Positions 1-7,130 of a stretch of DNA of 17,462 bases are shown here, piece after piece. Under the pieces are notes generated by a model, which searched no databases, had not been told where the DNA came from, and worked only from the letters and a program-made list of their open reading frames with translations. This DNA comes from an uncultured Erysipelotrichaceae bacterium (GTDB taxonomy: Bacteria; Bacillota_I; Bacilli_A; RF39; UBA660). Location of the stretch: positions 1-17,462 of the forward strand of contig CADCQR010000044.1 in assembly GCA_902803685.1 (NCBI GenBank), in the 5' to 3' direction. Within the stretch, counting starts at the first letter, position 1. Every line of letters begins with the position of its first letter. The translations under genes and the position numbers were made by a program.

Positions 1-167
1 ACTTTATCAGGATTGTTAAAATTATCTGTTAATGCTTGTACATCAGCGATTTCTAAGTAAAAATCAAATTCATTTTGTAATTTAATCCAGCTTTGACCAG
101 CCCCAAAATAATGACCTAAATGTAAATTGCCTGTAGGTCTAAGGCCTGTTAATATTGTTTTTTTCAT
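1..167 (-). CDS. trpS: Tryptophanyl-tRNA synthetase, N-terminal part (cut by window edge)
   Basis: Class I aminoacyl-tRNA synthetase that charges tRNA-Trp in the cytoplasm. Only the first 55 codons are inside the window; the gene runs off the left edge. The translation begins [20 protein letters not shown]. GxRPTGxLHLGHY is the class I HIGH-type ATP-binding segment as found in TrpRS, and it is followed by ADVQALTDN (about residues 41-49), which is typical of this enzyme. The ATG at 167 has a good Shine-Dalgarno sequence AGGAGTG just upstream on the minus strand. The gene is divergent from the gatCAB-aspS operon and has its own promoter. No T-box is visible in its short leader, so I see no sign that it is controlled by tRNA-Trp. 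Confidence 0.93.
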   Translation of the reverse strand, partial: MKKTILTGLRPTGNLHLGHYFGAGQSWIKLQNEFDFYLEIADVQALTDNFNNPDK

Positions 168-187
168 AAAAATCACTCCTTTTATAC

Positions 188-215
188 ATTCTAGCATATA
201 TTTGGTAAAAGCAAA
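188..215 (-). promoter_or_regulatory. Predicted sigma-A promoter of trpS
   Basis: On the minus strand a TAGAAT -10 (188-193) is preceded by TG one base upstream, giving an extended -10 (TGCTAGAAT). A weak TTTGCT/TTGCTT -35 lies at 209-215 with a 15-16 base spacer. The predicted transcript would start about 15 bases before the trpS ribosome binding site, leaving no room for a structured leader. Confidence 0.5.
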
Positions 216-287
216 ATTATAAATTGGTAATATTCATAATTTTGTATTATGTGATATTTTAATTAGCTAGTAAAAGAAATAGAAATG

Positions 288-316
288 TTGACAAATATCA
301 TATTTTTTAATACAAT
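288..316 (+). promoter_or_regulatory. Predicted sigma-A promoter of the gatCAB-aspS operon
   Basis: A perfect TTGACA -35 (288-293), a 17-base spacer and a TACAAT -10 (311-316) make this one of the best promoters in the window. Transcription would start near 323, just before the T-box leader. A strong promoter followed by a transcriptional riboswitch fits constitutive initiation with control at termination. Confidence 0.85.
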
Positions 317-323
317 AATGAAG

Positions 324-578
324 AAATCGATGAGGAAGAAGAGTAAAGATAAATTTCCTTTATAGAGAGTTAGACATAGGTGGAAGTCTAATAAGGTGTT
401 ATTTTGAAAAACACTTCGGAGTACTTAAAGAATATAGTAGAATAAGTCGGGGGCACACCGTTAAAAGTGATATGATTTGTTAGAATCAAAAGTGATTATA
501 GTTTAGCTATAATAATTAGGGTGGTACCGCGGAACGCTAGTTTTCGTCCCTTTAGTGGATGAATACTAGTGTTTTTTT
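324..578 (+). promoter_or_regulatory. T-box riboswitch (tRNA-sensing leader) of gatCAB-aspS
   Basis: The hallmark T-box sequence AGGGTGGTACCGCGG is at 518-532, followed by an intrinsic terminator. Stem I elements are present: GATGAGGAAGAAGAGTA at 329-345 (with the conserved AGTA), AGAGAG (364-369), a hairpin 370-375/386-391 whose loop carries GGTGGAA, an apical stem 394-400/410-416, then CGGAG and GAATATAGTAG (430-440). CGAT 328-331 can pair with GTCG 446-449 to close the stem. A Stem III hairpin is at 495-501/507-513. Uncharged cognate tRNA would pair with the specifier and with TGGT (522-525), stabilising the antiterminator (AGGG 518-521 with CCCT 548-551). The downstream genes predict tRNA-Asn, -Asp or -Gln as ligand, but the specifier is ambiguous: TAT (433-435) lies directly before AGTAG, and AAT (431-433) overlaps it. 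Confidence 0.95.
533..578 (+). terminator. T-box attenuator terminator
   Basis: A long hairpin with left arm 533-541 (AACGCTAGT) pairing with 565-573 and inner arm TTCGTCC (543-549) pairing with GGATGAA (557-563), a 7-base loop, then seven T residues (572-578). Its left arm overlaps the 3' half of the antiterminator, so the two structures exclude each other, as expected for a transcriptional T-box. Confidence 0.93.
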
Positions 579-600
579 GATAAATTAAGGAGGTTTTGAG

Positions 601-900
601 ATGATTGAAAAAGACAAATTAAGAAAGTATGCTAGATTACTTATGTTTGAAATGGCTGAAGAGCAATATGACACACTTCAAGAAGAATTTGATATTATGC
701 TAAAGCAAATGGATCTAATTGAAAAGATTCCTAATATAAGTGATGTAGAACCAATGACATTTCCTTTTACTAATAAAGATGTTGAATTGAGAGAAGATGA
801 AGTGGGGGACTATTTAACTACATCTGAGGTACTAGAGAATAGTAAACATCAGGTTAATGATCAAGTTAAGGTTCCTAGAGTAGTAGAAGAAGGTGAATAA
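601..900 (+). CDS. gatC: Asp/Glu-tRNA amidotransferase subunit C
   Basis: Small subunit of the GatCAB amidotransferase, which converts Asp-tRNA(Asn) and/or Glu-tRNA(Gln) into the amidated forms. GatC is a belt-like chaperone that wraps around and stabilises the GatA-GatB interface. The 99-residue length matches the family (about 95-100). The sequence shows the usual pattern: an N-terminal helix with YARLLMFEM, a middle segment ending DVEPMTFPF, the LREDEV motif, and the C-terminal KVPRVVE. The start is supported by AAGGAGG at 588-594. It is the first gene of the T-box operon; gatA begins two bases after its stop, so translation is probably coupled. Confidence 0.95.
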   Translation: MIEKDKLRKYARLLMFEMAEEQYDTLQEEFDIMLKQMDLIEKIPNISDVEPMTFPFTNKDVELREDEVGDYLTTSEVLENSKHQVNDQVKVPRVVEEGE

Positions 901-901
901 G

Positions 902-2365
902 ATGCTTAGAGGAAAAACTATAACTGAATTAAAAGAAGATTTAGATACTGGAAAAGTTACAGTAGATGAGTTATTTGATAAAGCTAGAGAACTAGCTCAA
1001 TTTTTTCAAAGTGATTATAATTCATTTGTAACTATATTGGATAAATGCAAATATAAGAATAGGGATTCTAAAATATCTGGAATTCCATATGCTTTAAAGG
1101 ATAACTTTTCAACAAGTGGTATATTAACTACTGCATCTTCCAATATTTTAAAAGACTATGTCCCTGTTTATGATGCAACGGTATACAAAAAATTGAAAAA
1201 TGCGGGAGCTGTGTTAGTTGGAAAAACTGTTTTGGATGAATTGGCTATGGGTGGTACTGGTACTACTGGACATACTGGGATAGTTAGAAATCCATGGGAT
1301 AAAGAGCGTATGATTGGTGGCTCAAGCGCTGGAAGCGCAGCCACAGTTGCCTTAGGAATAGTTCCTTTTGCTATTGGGTCCGATACAGGTGATTCTGTTA
1401 GAAAACCTGCTGCTCTTGGTGGTGTTGTAGGGTTTAAACCGACATATGGAAGAATATCTAGATATGGGTTATTTGCTTTTGCTTCAAGTCTTGACCATGT
1501 TGGAATATTCACAAGAAATGTTAGAGATTGTGCAATTGTTACTGATGTATTAAAGGGTAAGGATATTAATGATATGGTTACTCTTAATGATGATGGTAAA
1601 ACATATAGTGATTTAATTGATAAGGATATAAAAGGACGAAAGCTATTTTACATAAAAGAAATATGTGGTATGGATACATATAAAGATAGTGATGATAAAG
1701 AATTGTTAGAAACGATATCAAAATTTCACGAACTAGTAGATAAATTGAGAAATACTGGGTTTATAGTTGAAGAAGTATCAATGGATAAGGCACTGCTTGA
1801 AGCAATTTATCCAACTTATATGTGTATTAGTTGTGCAGAAGCAACATCAAATAATTCAAATTTAACTGGAATTCAATTTGGCCCTAGAGGAGAAGGTAGC
1901 AGTATTGAAGAAATTATGTTTGATGCTAGAACTAAGGGTTTTTCTGAGTTAATTAAAAGACGCTTTATCTTAGGTAGTTATATACTTCAAAGAGAAAATC
2001 AAGAAAAGCTTTTCTTAAATGCTGGAAGAGTTAGACGTATGGTAGTTGATAAAATGAATGACTTTTTTAAAGAATATGATAGTATGATTGCACCTTGCAG
2101 TGGTGGTGGAGCAGCTAAATTCGATGCTACAAGTGAAAAATTATCTTCAAGATATTTAATCCTGGAAAATCATCTAGCAATTGGTAATTTTGGGGGATTT
2201 CCTTCAATTACTTTACCATATGCTTTTGTTAATGATATGCCAGTTGGTGTAAATATAACGGGAAAAGTATGTGAGGATGATATAGTTCTTAATATAGCTC
2301 AAAAGATAGAAGAAGTAACAGGTCTTAGAGATATATATAGTAAAGTTGGTGATATAGATGTATAA
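902..2365 (+). CDS. gatA: Asp/Glu-tRNA amidotransferase subunit A (amidase)
   Basis: Glutaminase/amidase subunit of GatCAB; it releases ammonia from Gln (or Asn), which is channelled to GatB. It belongs to the amidase-signature family with a Ser-cisSer-Lys triad, here K66 (in YALKDN), S141 (in GGSSAGSAA) and S165 (in GSDTGDSVR), counted from the ATG at 902. The 24-residue spacing of the two serines is canonical. The residue before the nucleophile is Asp164, where most GatA proteins have Gly (TGGS). The length of 487 residues is normal. I chose ATG 902 because AAGGTG (890-895) sits six bases upstream as its ribosome binding site; an in-frame GTG at 893 lies inside that site. The 3' end overlaps gatB by eight bases. 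Confidence 0.95.
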   Translation: MLRGKTITELKEDLDTGKVTVDELFDKARELAQFFQSDYNSFVTILDKCKYKNRDSKISGIPYALKDNFSTSGILTTASSNILKDYVPVYDATVYKKLKNAGAVLVGKTVLDELAMGGTGTTGHTGIVRNPWDKERMIGGSSAGSAATVALGIVPFAIGSDTGDSVRKPAALGGVVGFKPTYGRISRYGLFAFASSLDHVGIFTRNVRDCAIVTDVLKGKDINDMVTLNDDGKTYSDLIDKDIKGRKLFYIKEICGMDTYKDSDDKELLETISKFHELVDKLRNTGFIVEEVSMDKALLEAIYPTYMCISCAEATSNNSNLTGIQFGPRGEGSSIEEIMFDARTKGFSELIKRRFILGSYILQRENQEKLFLNAGRVRRMVVDKMNDFFKEYDSMIAPCSGGGAAKFDATSEKLSSRYLILENHLAIGNFGGFPSITLPYAFVNDMPVGVNITGKVCEDDIVLNIAQKIEEVTGLRDIYSKVGDIDV

Positions 2366-3797
2366 AGTAGTAATTGGTTTAGAAGTTCATTGTGAATTAC
2401 AAACAAAATCCAAAAACTTTTCAGCTGCCCCTAATGAATTCAGTGAAGAGCATAATATAAATGTTGCTACTGTTGATTTAGGGCTTCCTGGTATTTTGCC
2501 AGTTGCTAATCGCGAAGCCGTAAAGAAAGCTTTATTTACAGCGATGGCACTTCATTGCAAATTACCGGATGAAATCATATTTGATAGAAAAAATTATTAT
2601 TATGCAGATTTACCAAAAGGTTATCAAATAACTCAAAATAAGAAACCCGTTGGATTGGGTGGCTATTTAGATGTAATTGTAAATGGTAAAGTAAAAAGAG
2701 TTACTTTACAAGATGTTCATTTGGAAGAAGATACAGCTTCTCTAGAACATTATCCAAAATATTCATTAATTGATTATAATCGTAGTGGTGTACCATTACT
2801 TGAAATTGTAACTAATCCATGTATTGAAAGTGCAGATGAAGCTATTGCTTACCTAGAAGATTTAAGGGATGTGTTCTTATTTTTAGGTGTAAGTGAAGCA
2901 AAATCAAATTATGGTCAGATGAGGTGTGATGTAAATATTTCTTTGATGAAAGATACTGATACTGAGTTTGGTACTAAAGTTGAGATGAAAAATATTAATG
3001 CTTTCAACAATGTTAGGGCGGCAATAGAATATGAAATAAAAAGACAGAGTGAACTATTGGATAAAGGAGAAAAGGTAATTCAGGAGACTAGAAGAATTGC
3101 TGAAGATGGCAAAACATATTCAATGAGAGAAAAAGTTGATGCTGTTGACTATAAATATTTTGTTGAACCAAATATTCCATCAACACCAGTTACTGATGAG
3201 CTTTTAACAGAGTTAAGAAATAGCTTACCTGAGTTAAAAGGTGATAGATACTTAAAGTATATAAATCAATATAAAATGAGTGAGTATGATGCAGGTGTTT
3301 TATCAAAAACTAGAAGTATATCAGATTACTTTGAAAAAGTTTTAGAAAATGGTGCTGATTTGTCATTAGCTATTAATTTTGTTACTACTAGTATCTTATC
3401 TACATTGAATAAACTAGAGACAACAGTTGATGAGCTATTTATTACTCCAAAAATGTTAAGTGATGTAATTAAAGTTGTTAGTGATAATAAATTAAGTTTA
3501 GATGCTGCAAAGAAATTGCTTTATGAAGCAATTGATAAGAAGATAGATCCTATTGATTTAATAAAAAAAGAAGGTATGGAACAAATAAATGATGAATCTA
3601 AACTATTAGAGTTAATAAAAGGTATAATGGATGAAAATCCAGAAGTTGTTAGACAATATGTAGAAGATGGTAATATGTCAGCAATTAATTTCTTTGTAGG
3701 ACAAACTATGAAGAAATCTAATCGCCAGGCAAATCCAAATATGTCTCGTGAAATTATATATCGTGAATTAGAAAGGAGAAAGAATGATGAAAAATAA
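2358..3797 (+). CDS. gatB: Asp/Glu-tRNA amidotransferase subunit B
   Basis: GatB binds the misacylated tRNA, activates the Asp or Glu carboxyl with ATP and adds ammonia delivered from GatA. The 479-residue protein has the family's segments in order: GLEVH near the N-terminus (metal-site region, residues 7-11), LGLPGILPVANREAV (41-55), the catalytic-core stretch DRKNYYYADLPKGYQITQ (76-93), HLEEDTAS (121-128), and NRSGVPLLEIV (141-151). The C-terminal part is the helical and YqeY-like tail that contacts tRNA, ending in VGQTMKKSNRQANPNMS. It starts inside the end of gatA and overlaps aspS by 14 bases at its own end, so all four genes should be translationally coupled. Confidence 0.96.
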   Translation: MYKVVIGLEVHCELQTKSKNFSAAPNEFSEEHNINVATVDLGLPGILPVANREAVKKALFTAMALHCKLPDEIIFDRKNYYYADLPKGYQITQNKKPVGLGGYLDVIVNGKVKRVTLQDVHLEEDTASLEHYPKYSLIDYNRSGVPLLEIVTNPCIESADEAIAYLEDLRDVFLFLGVSEAKSNYGQMRCDVNISLMKDTDTEFGTKVEMKNINAFNNVRAAIEYEIKRQSELLDKGEKVIQETRRIAEDGKTYSMREKVDAVDYKYFVEPNIPSTPVTDELLTELRNSLPELKGDRYLKYINQYKMSEYDAGVLSKTRSISDYFEKVLENGADLSLAINFVTTSILSTLNKLETTVDELFITPKMLSDVIKVVSDNKLSLDAAKKLLYEAIDKKIDPIDLIKKEGMEQINDESKLLELIKGIMDENPEVVRQYVEDGNMSAINFFVGQTMKKSNRQANPNMSREIIYRELERRKNDEK

Positions 3798-5541
3798 ATA
3801 TAGAACACATAAATGTTCTGAATTAACTGAAGAATTAGTAGATAAAGAAGTAAGAATTGCTGGATTTGTTGAAAATATAAGAGATCATGGAGGTGTTATA
3901 TTTGTTGATGTCCGTGATATGAATGGTGTAGTTCAATTAGTGTCTAATGATGATTCTATATTTGATGGTATTACAAGAGAGTCTAGTGTTACGGTACTAG
4001 GTAAGGTTAGGAAAAGAAATGAAGAAGATTATAACCCAAGAATATCAACTGGTAAAATTGAATTATTAGTAAGTGAGTTAGAAGTTTTAGGGAAAGCTTG
4101 CAATGTTTTGCCTTTTGAAGTTATGACTTCACACGAAGTATCAGAAGATACTAGATTAAAGTATAGATACTTAGATTTAAGAAATCCAAAAGTAAAGGAA
4201 AATATCTTATTTAGAACAAGAGTATATGATTTTATTAGGAATCTAATGAAGAAAGAAGAGTTCCTAGAGATTCAGACTCCAATTTTAACTGCATCATCTC
4301 CGGAGGGAGCAAGAGACTTTATTGTTCCAAGTCGTAAATTTCATGGTAAGTTTTATGCTCTTCCACAAGCTCCTCAACAATTTAAACAGTTACTAATGTG
4401 TAGTGGATTCGATAAATATTTTCAAATAGCTCCTTGCTTTAGAGATGAAGATGCTAGAAGTGATAGATTATATGGGGAATTTTATCAGTTAGACTTAGAG
4501 ATGGCTTTTGCAACAGAAGAGGACGTTATTGAAATTGGTGAAAAAATATTTTATGAAATATTTAAAGAATTTTCAGAAGGCAAAAAAATCAGTGAACCAC
4601 CTTTCGTAAGACTATCGTATAAAGATTCAATGAATAGATTTGGTACTGATAAACCAGATCTTAGAAACCCATTGGAATTGGTAGATTTATGTGATGTTTT
4701 TGAGGAGACAACATTTCGTCCTTTCAAAGGAGTTACAGTTAAAGGAATTGTTGTTAGCGGTATAGCTGACAAGTCTAATTCTTGGTTTAATGACCTAGGT
4801 GATTATGCAAAAAGTATTGGAATGAGTGCTGGTATCGGATATTTTAAAGTAAATGATGATATGAGTTTTGTAGGTCCAATTGATAAGTTCTTAAGTGATG
4901 ATGAAAGAGAAGATTTAATTAATGTTGCTAAATTAAAAGCTGGAGATGTTATTTTCTTTATAGCAGATAGAAGTAATGCTTATAAATATGCAGCATTAAT
5001 AAGAGATGAATTAGGAAGAAGATTAGATTTAATAGATAAGGATGAATTTAAGTTCTGTATTGTTAAAGACTTTCCAATGTATGAATGGAGTGAAGAGGAA
5101 GAAAAGTATATCTTTACTCACAACCCATTTAGTATGCCACAGGGTGGGATGGAAGCATTAAATTCAAAGAAGCCTGAAGATATTTTGGCATATCAATTTG
5201 ATTTTGTATGTAATGGTATTGAGATGGCAAGTGGTGCTGTACGTAATCACGACTTAGAGATAATGGGAAAAGCCTTTGAAATTGCAGGGTATACAGAAGA
5301 AGATATTAAAATTAGATTTAAGGCACTATATGAGGCATTTAAATATGGGGCACCACCACATGCTGGTATGGCACCTGGAATAGATAGGATGTTAATGTTA
5401 CTTTTAGATCATGATTCTATTCGTGAAACAGTTGCTTTTCCACTTACAGCTAGTGGAACAGATTTGATGATGGGAGCTCCAGGTAATGTTGAAGAAATTC
5501 AATTACGTGAGGCACATATTAAAGTAAGAGAGACTAATTAA
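3784..5541 (+). CDS. aspS: Aspartyl-tRNA synthetase, probably non-discriminating
   Basis: Class IIb synthetase that charges tRNA-Asp and, if non-discriminating, also makes Asp-tRNA(Asn) for GatCAB. Domain order: OB-fold anticodon domain (about 1-105), catalytic core with motif 2 FRDEDARSDR (219-228), a bacterial GAD insertion (about 285-420), and motif 3 GMAPGIDR (528-535). The length of 585 is normal for bacterial AspRS. His35 followed by GG (RDHGG) matches the histidine known from non-discriminating AspRS (His31 of the Pseudomonas enzyme); E. coli has Leu there. After motif 2 it reads GEFYQLDLEM rather than the common PEFTQIDLEM. Two in-frame ATGs (3784, 3787) are possible; AGGAG at 3774-3778 fits either. 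The last gene of the T-box operon. Confidence 0.96.
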   Translation: MMKNKYRTHKCSELTEELVDKEVRIAGFVENIRDHGGVIFVDVRDMNGVVQLVSNDDSIFDGITRESSVTVLGKVRKRNEEDYNPRISTGKIELLVSELEVLGKACNVLPFEVMTSHEVSEDTRLKYRYLDLRNPKVKENILFRTRVYDFIRNLMKKEEFLEIQTPILTASSPEGARDFIVPSRKFHGKFYALPQAPQQFKQLLMCSGFDKYFQIAPCFRDEDARSDRLYGEFYQLDLEMAFATEEDVIEIGEKIFYEIFKEFSEGKKISEPPFVRLSYKDSMNRFGTDKPDLRNPLELVDLCDVFEETTFRPFKGVTVKGIVVSGIADKSNSWFNDLGDYAKSIGMSAGIGYFKVNDDMSFVGPIDKFLSDDEREDLINVAKLKAGDVIFFIADRSNAYKYAALIRDELGRRLDLIDKDEFKFCIVKDFPMYEWSEEEEKYIFTHNPFSMPQGGMEALNSKKPEDILAYQFDFVCNGIEMASGAVRNHDLEIMGKAFEIAGYTEEDIKIRFKALYEAFKYGAPPHAGMAPGIDRMLMLLLDHDSIRETVAFPLTASGTDLMMGAPGNVEEIQLREAHIKVRETN

Positions 5542-5553
5542 ATAGTCTCTTTG
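5529..5553 (+). terminator. Rho-independent terminator after aspS
   Basis: A 7-bp perfect stem AGAGACT (5529-5535) / AGTCTCT (5544-5550) with an 8-base loop that contains the aspS stop codon, followed by a short T-rich run (TTTGTTAT). It is a modest terminator closing the gatCAB-aspS operon. Confidence 0.65.
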
Positions 5554-5568
5554 TTATATAAAAATATG

Positions 5569-5597
5569 TTGTCATTCAATTGGTATTAAGGTATAAT
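5569..5597 (+). promoter_or_regulatory. Predicted sigma-A promoter of tig
   Basis: TTGTCA (5569-5574), a 17-base spacer and a consensus TATAAT (5592-5597). The transcript would start near 5604, just before the TGGAGGA ribosome binding site of tig, so the leader is short. Confidence 0.8.
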
Positions 5598-5619
5598 ATT
5601 AAGCGTTGGAGGAAATAAT

Positions 5620-6954
5620 ATGGCAAAAAAAGCAGAAGAAAAAGTTGAAAAAGTTGAAAAAGAAGAAACAACAACTAAAACAAATAAAAAAAGTGAGAAA
5701 GCAACTAACGTTCATGAAGTTGTAGTTAAGATAGAAGGAGAAAACTGGAAGAAGGCTTTAGATGGTGCCTTTGCTAAAAAGCAAAAGACTGCAAAGGTTG
5801 ATGGCTTTCGTAAGGGAAAAGTTCCAAGAAATATTTATGAAAAACGTTTTGGTAAAGAATCATTGTATTTAGATGCTGCTGATGTATGTTTGAATGATGC
5901 ATTCTTAAAAGCTTTGAGGGATTCTAAATTAGTTCCTGTTGTACAACCTTCTGTTGATATTAGAAGTATGTCTGAAGATGGAATTGAGTATGTTTTTAAA
6001 ATAATTACTAAACCTGAAGTAAAAATTAAAAAATATCAGGGGCTTAATATAAAGCCAGATTCAGTAGAAGTTTCAGATGAAGAAGTAGAACATCAATTAG
6101 GTCACTTATTAGAAAAATATACTGAGTTAGCAACTAAAGAAGATGGTGTAGTAGCCGATGGAAATATTGCTATAATAGACTTTGAAGGATTTAAAGATGG
6201 AGTTCCATTTAATGGTGGTAAAGGAGAAAATTATTCTCTAGAAATCGGATCAAATACTTTTATTCCTGGATTTGAAGAACAAGTAATAGGAATGAAAGTT
6301 AATGAAGAAAAAGATTTAAATTTAACATTCCCAGAAAACTATGGTGTTGCTGATTTAGCTGGAAAAGATGTTGTATTCAAAGTTAAAGTTAATGAAGTAA
6401 AAGAAAAAGTAGTTAGAGAGTTTGACGAAGACTTTTTTGAAGACTTAGGCATGGAAGGTGTTGACTCAGAAGAAAAGTTAAGAGATGAAGTAAAGAAATC
6501 AATTGCTGCTCAAAAAGAAGTAGAAGTTGAAAATAAATATATTGATACTCTTTTAGAAGAAGTTGGAAAACAAGTAGAAGTTGATATTCCACAAGAAATG
6601 GTTGATGAAGAGGTTTCAAGCTTACTTAAAAGATTTGAACAACAGATGAAAGGACAAGGAATATCTCTTGATTTATATTATCAATTTACTCAATCTACAG
6701 AGGCAGATTTAAGAAATCAACTAGAGAAAGAAGCATATTCAAATGTATTGTATAGATTAATGCTAGAAAAGATAATTGAAATGGAAAAAATTGAGGTAAC
6801 AGATGAAGATGTAGATAAAGAGGCAGAAGAATTAGCTAAGAAATACAATATGGATAAAGAAGATTTCATTAAAGAGTTTGGTGGAATAGAATTAGTAAAA
6901 TATGATTTAGAGCTGCATAAAGCAGTCGATAAATTAAAAGAATTAAATAAATAA
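5620..6954 (+). CDS. tig: Trigger factor (ribosome-associated chaperone)
   Basis: Trigger factor binds the ribosome near the polypeptide exit and shields nascent chains; it also has peptidyl-prolyl isomerase activity. The ribosome-docking signature GFRKGKVP is at residues 62-69 of 444. The order of domains is: N-terminal ribosome-binding domain (about 30-140), FKBP-type PPIase domain (about 181-262, with IDFEGFKDGVPFNGG and FIPGFEEQVIGM), then the helical SurA-like C-terminal chaperone domain. Compared with E. coli, where the signature starts near residue 43, the N-terminus is about 19 residues longer and is a Lys/Glu/Thr-rich stretch. The ATG at 5620 is well placed after GGAGG, so the extension looks genuine. 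It is probably a single-gene unit with its own promoter and terminator. Confidence 0.96.
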   Translation: MAKKAEEKVEKVEKEETTTKTNKKSEKATNVHEVVVKIEGENWKKALDGAFAKKQKTAKVDGFRKGKVPRNIYEKRFGKESLYLDAADVCLNDAFLKALRDSKLVPVVQPSVDIRSMSEDGIEYVFKIITKPEVKIKKYQGLNIKPDSVEVSDEEVEHQLGHLLEKYTELATKEDGVVADGNIAIIDFEGFKDGVPFNGGKGENYSLEIGSNTFIPGFEEQVIGMKVNEEKDLNLTFPENYGVADLAGKDVVFKVKVNEVKEKVVREFDEDFFEDLGMEGVDSEEKLRDEVKKSIAAQKEVEVENKYIDTLLEEVGKQVEVDIPQEMVDEEVSSLLKRFEQQMKGQGISLDLYYQFTQSTEADLRNQLEKEAYSNVLYRLMLEKIIEMEKIEVTDEDVDKEAEELAKKYNMDKEDFIKEFGGIELVKYDLELHKAVDKLKELNK

Positions 6955-6967
6955 AAATTATTATATG

Positions 6968-7002
6968 ACAACTTGTTTCAATATTGAGAACGAGTTGTTT
7001 TT
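6968..7002 (+). terminator. Rho-independent terminator after tig
   Basis: An 11-bp stem with two G-U pairs, ACAACTTGTTT (6968-6978) / GAACGAGTTGT (6988-6998), a 9-base loop, and a T run (6998-7002). It ends the tig transcript 14 bases after the stop codon. Confidence 0.85.
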
Positions 7003-7013
7003 AAGTTAATAAT

Positions 7014-7061
7014 AAAATGTTGCTATTTTCAACATTTTAGAATTATCAGAAAATAGCTTTT
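7014..7061 (+). promoter_or_regulatory. Two mutually exclusive hairpins between tig and lon
   Basis: Two 9-bp perfect stems share the strand segment 7022-7030. Hairpin A pairs AAAATGTTG (7014-7022) with CAACATTTT (7030-7038). Hairpin B pairs GCTATTTTC (7022-7030) with GAAAATAGC (7049-7057) and is followed by TTTTATATT. B could act as a second terminator for tig read-through, and A as a competing structure. Both lie upstream of the predicted lon promoter, so they would not be part of the main lon transcript. Function is unknown. Confidence 0.5.
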
Positions 7062-7067
7062 ATATTC

Positions 7068-7095
7068 TTGAAAAAAAAATAAAATACTATATAAT
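7068..7095 (+). promoter_or_regulatory. Predicted sigma-A promoter of lon
   Basis: TTGAAA (7068-7073), a 16-base A-rich spacer and TATAAT (7090-7095). The start would be near 7102, about 15 bases before the strong GGAGGTGA ribosome binding site (7116-7123). I saw no CIRCE or CtsR-type operator around it. Confidence 0.7.
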
Positions 7096-7130
7096 AGTAA
7101 GCAGTAAAAAAATTTGGAGGTGACAACTAC

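Noticed and set aside
213..243. 8-bp inverted repeat AAAATTAT/ATAATTTT between trpS and the T-box promoter
   Set aside because: It is pure A/T in an AT-rich spacer, overlaps the likely trpS -35 and is easily explained by chance; not enough to call an operator.
893..901. GTG at 893 as the gatA start
   Set aside because: It lies inside the ribosome binding site AAGGTG that serves the ATG at 902, and it has no comparable site of its own.
1168..1512. Minus-strand open frame of 114 codons inside gatA
   Set aside because: It lies fully within a strongly conserved gene, mirrors its codons, and has no ribosome binding site or recognisable domain. Similar opposite-strand frames in gatB, aspS, tig, lon, the U32 gene, the thioredoxin-like gene and sigG were left out for the same reason.
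7003..7130. Heat-shock operator (CIRCE or CtsR box) before lon
   Set aside because: I looked for TTAGCACTC-type and GGTCAAA-type repeats and saw none.
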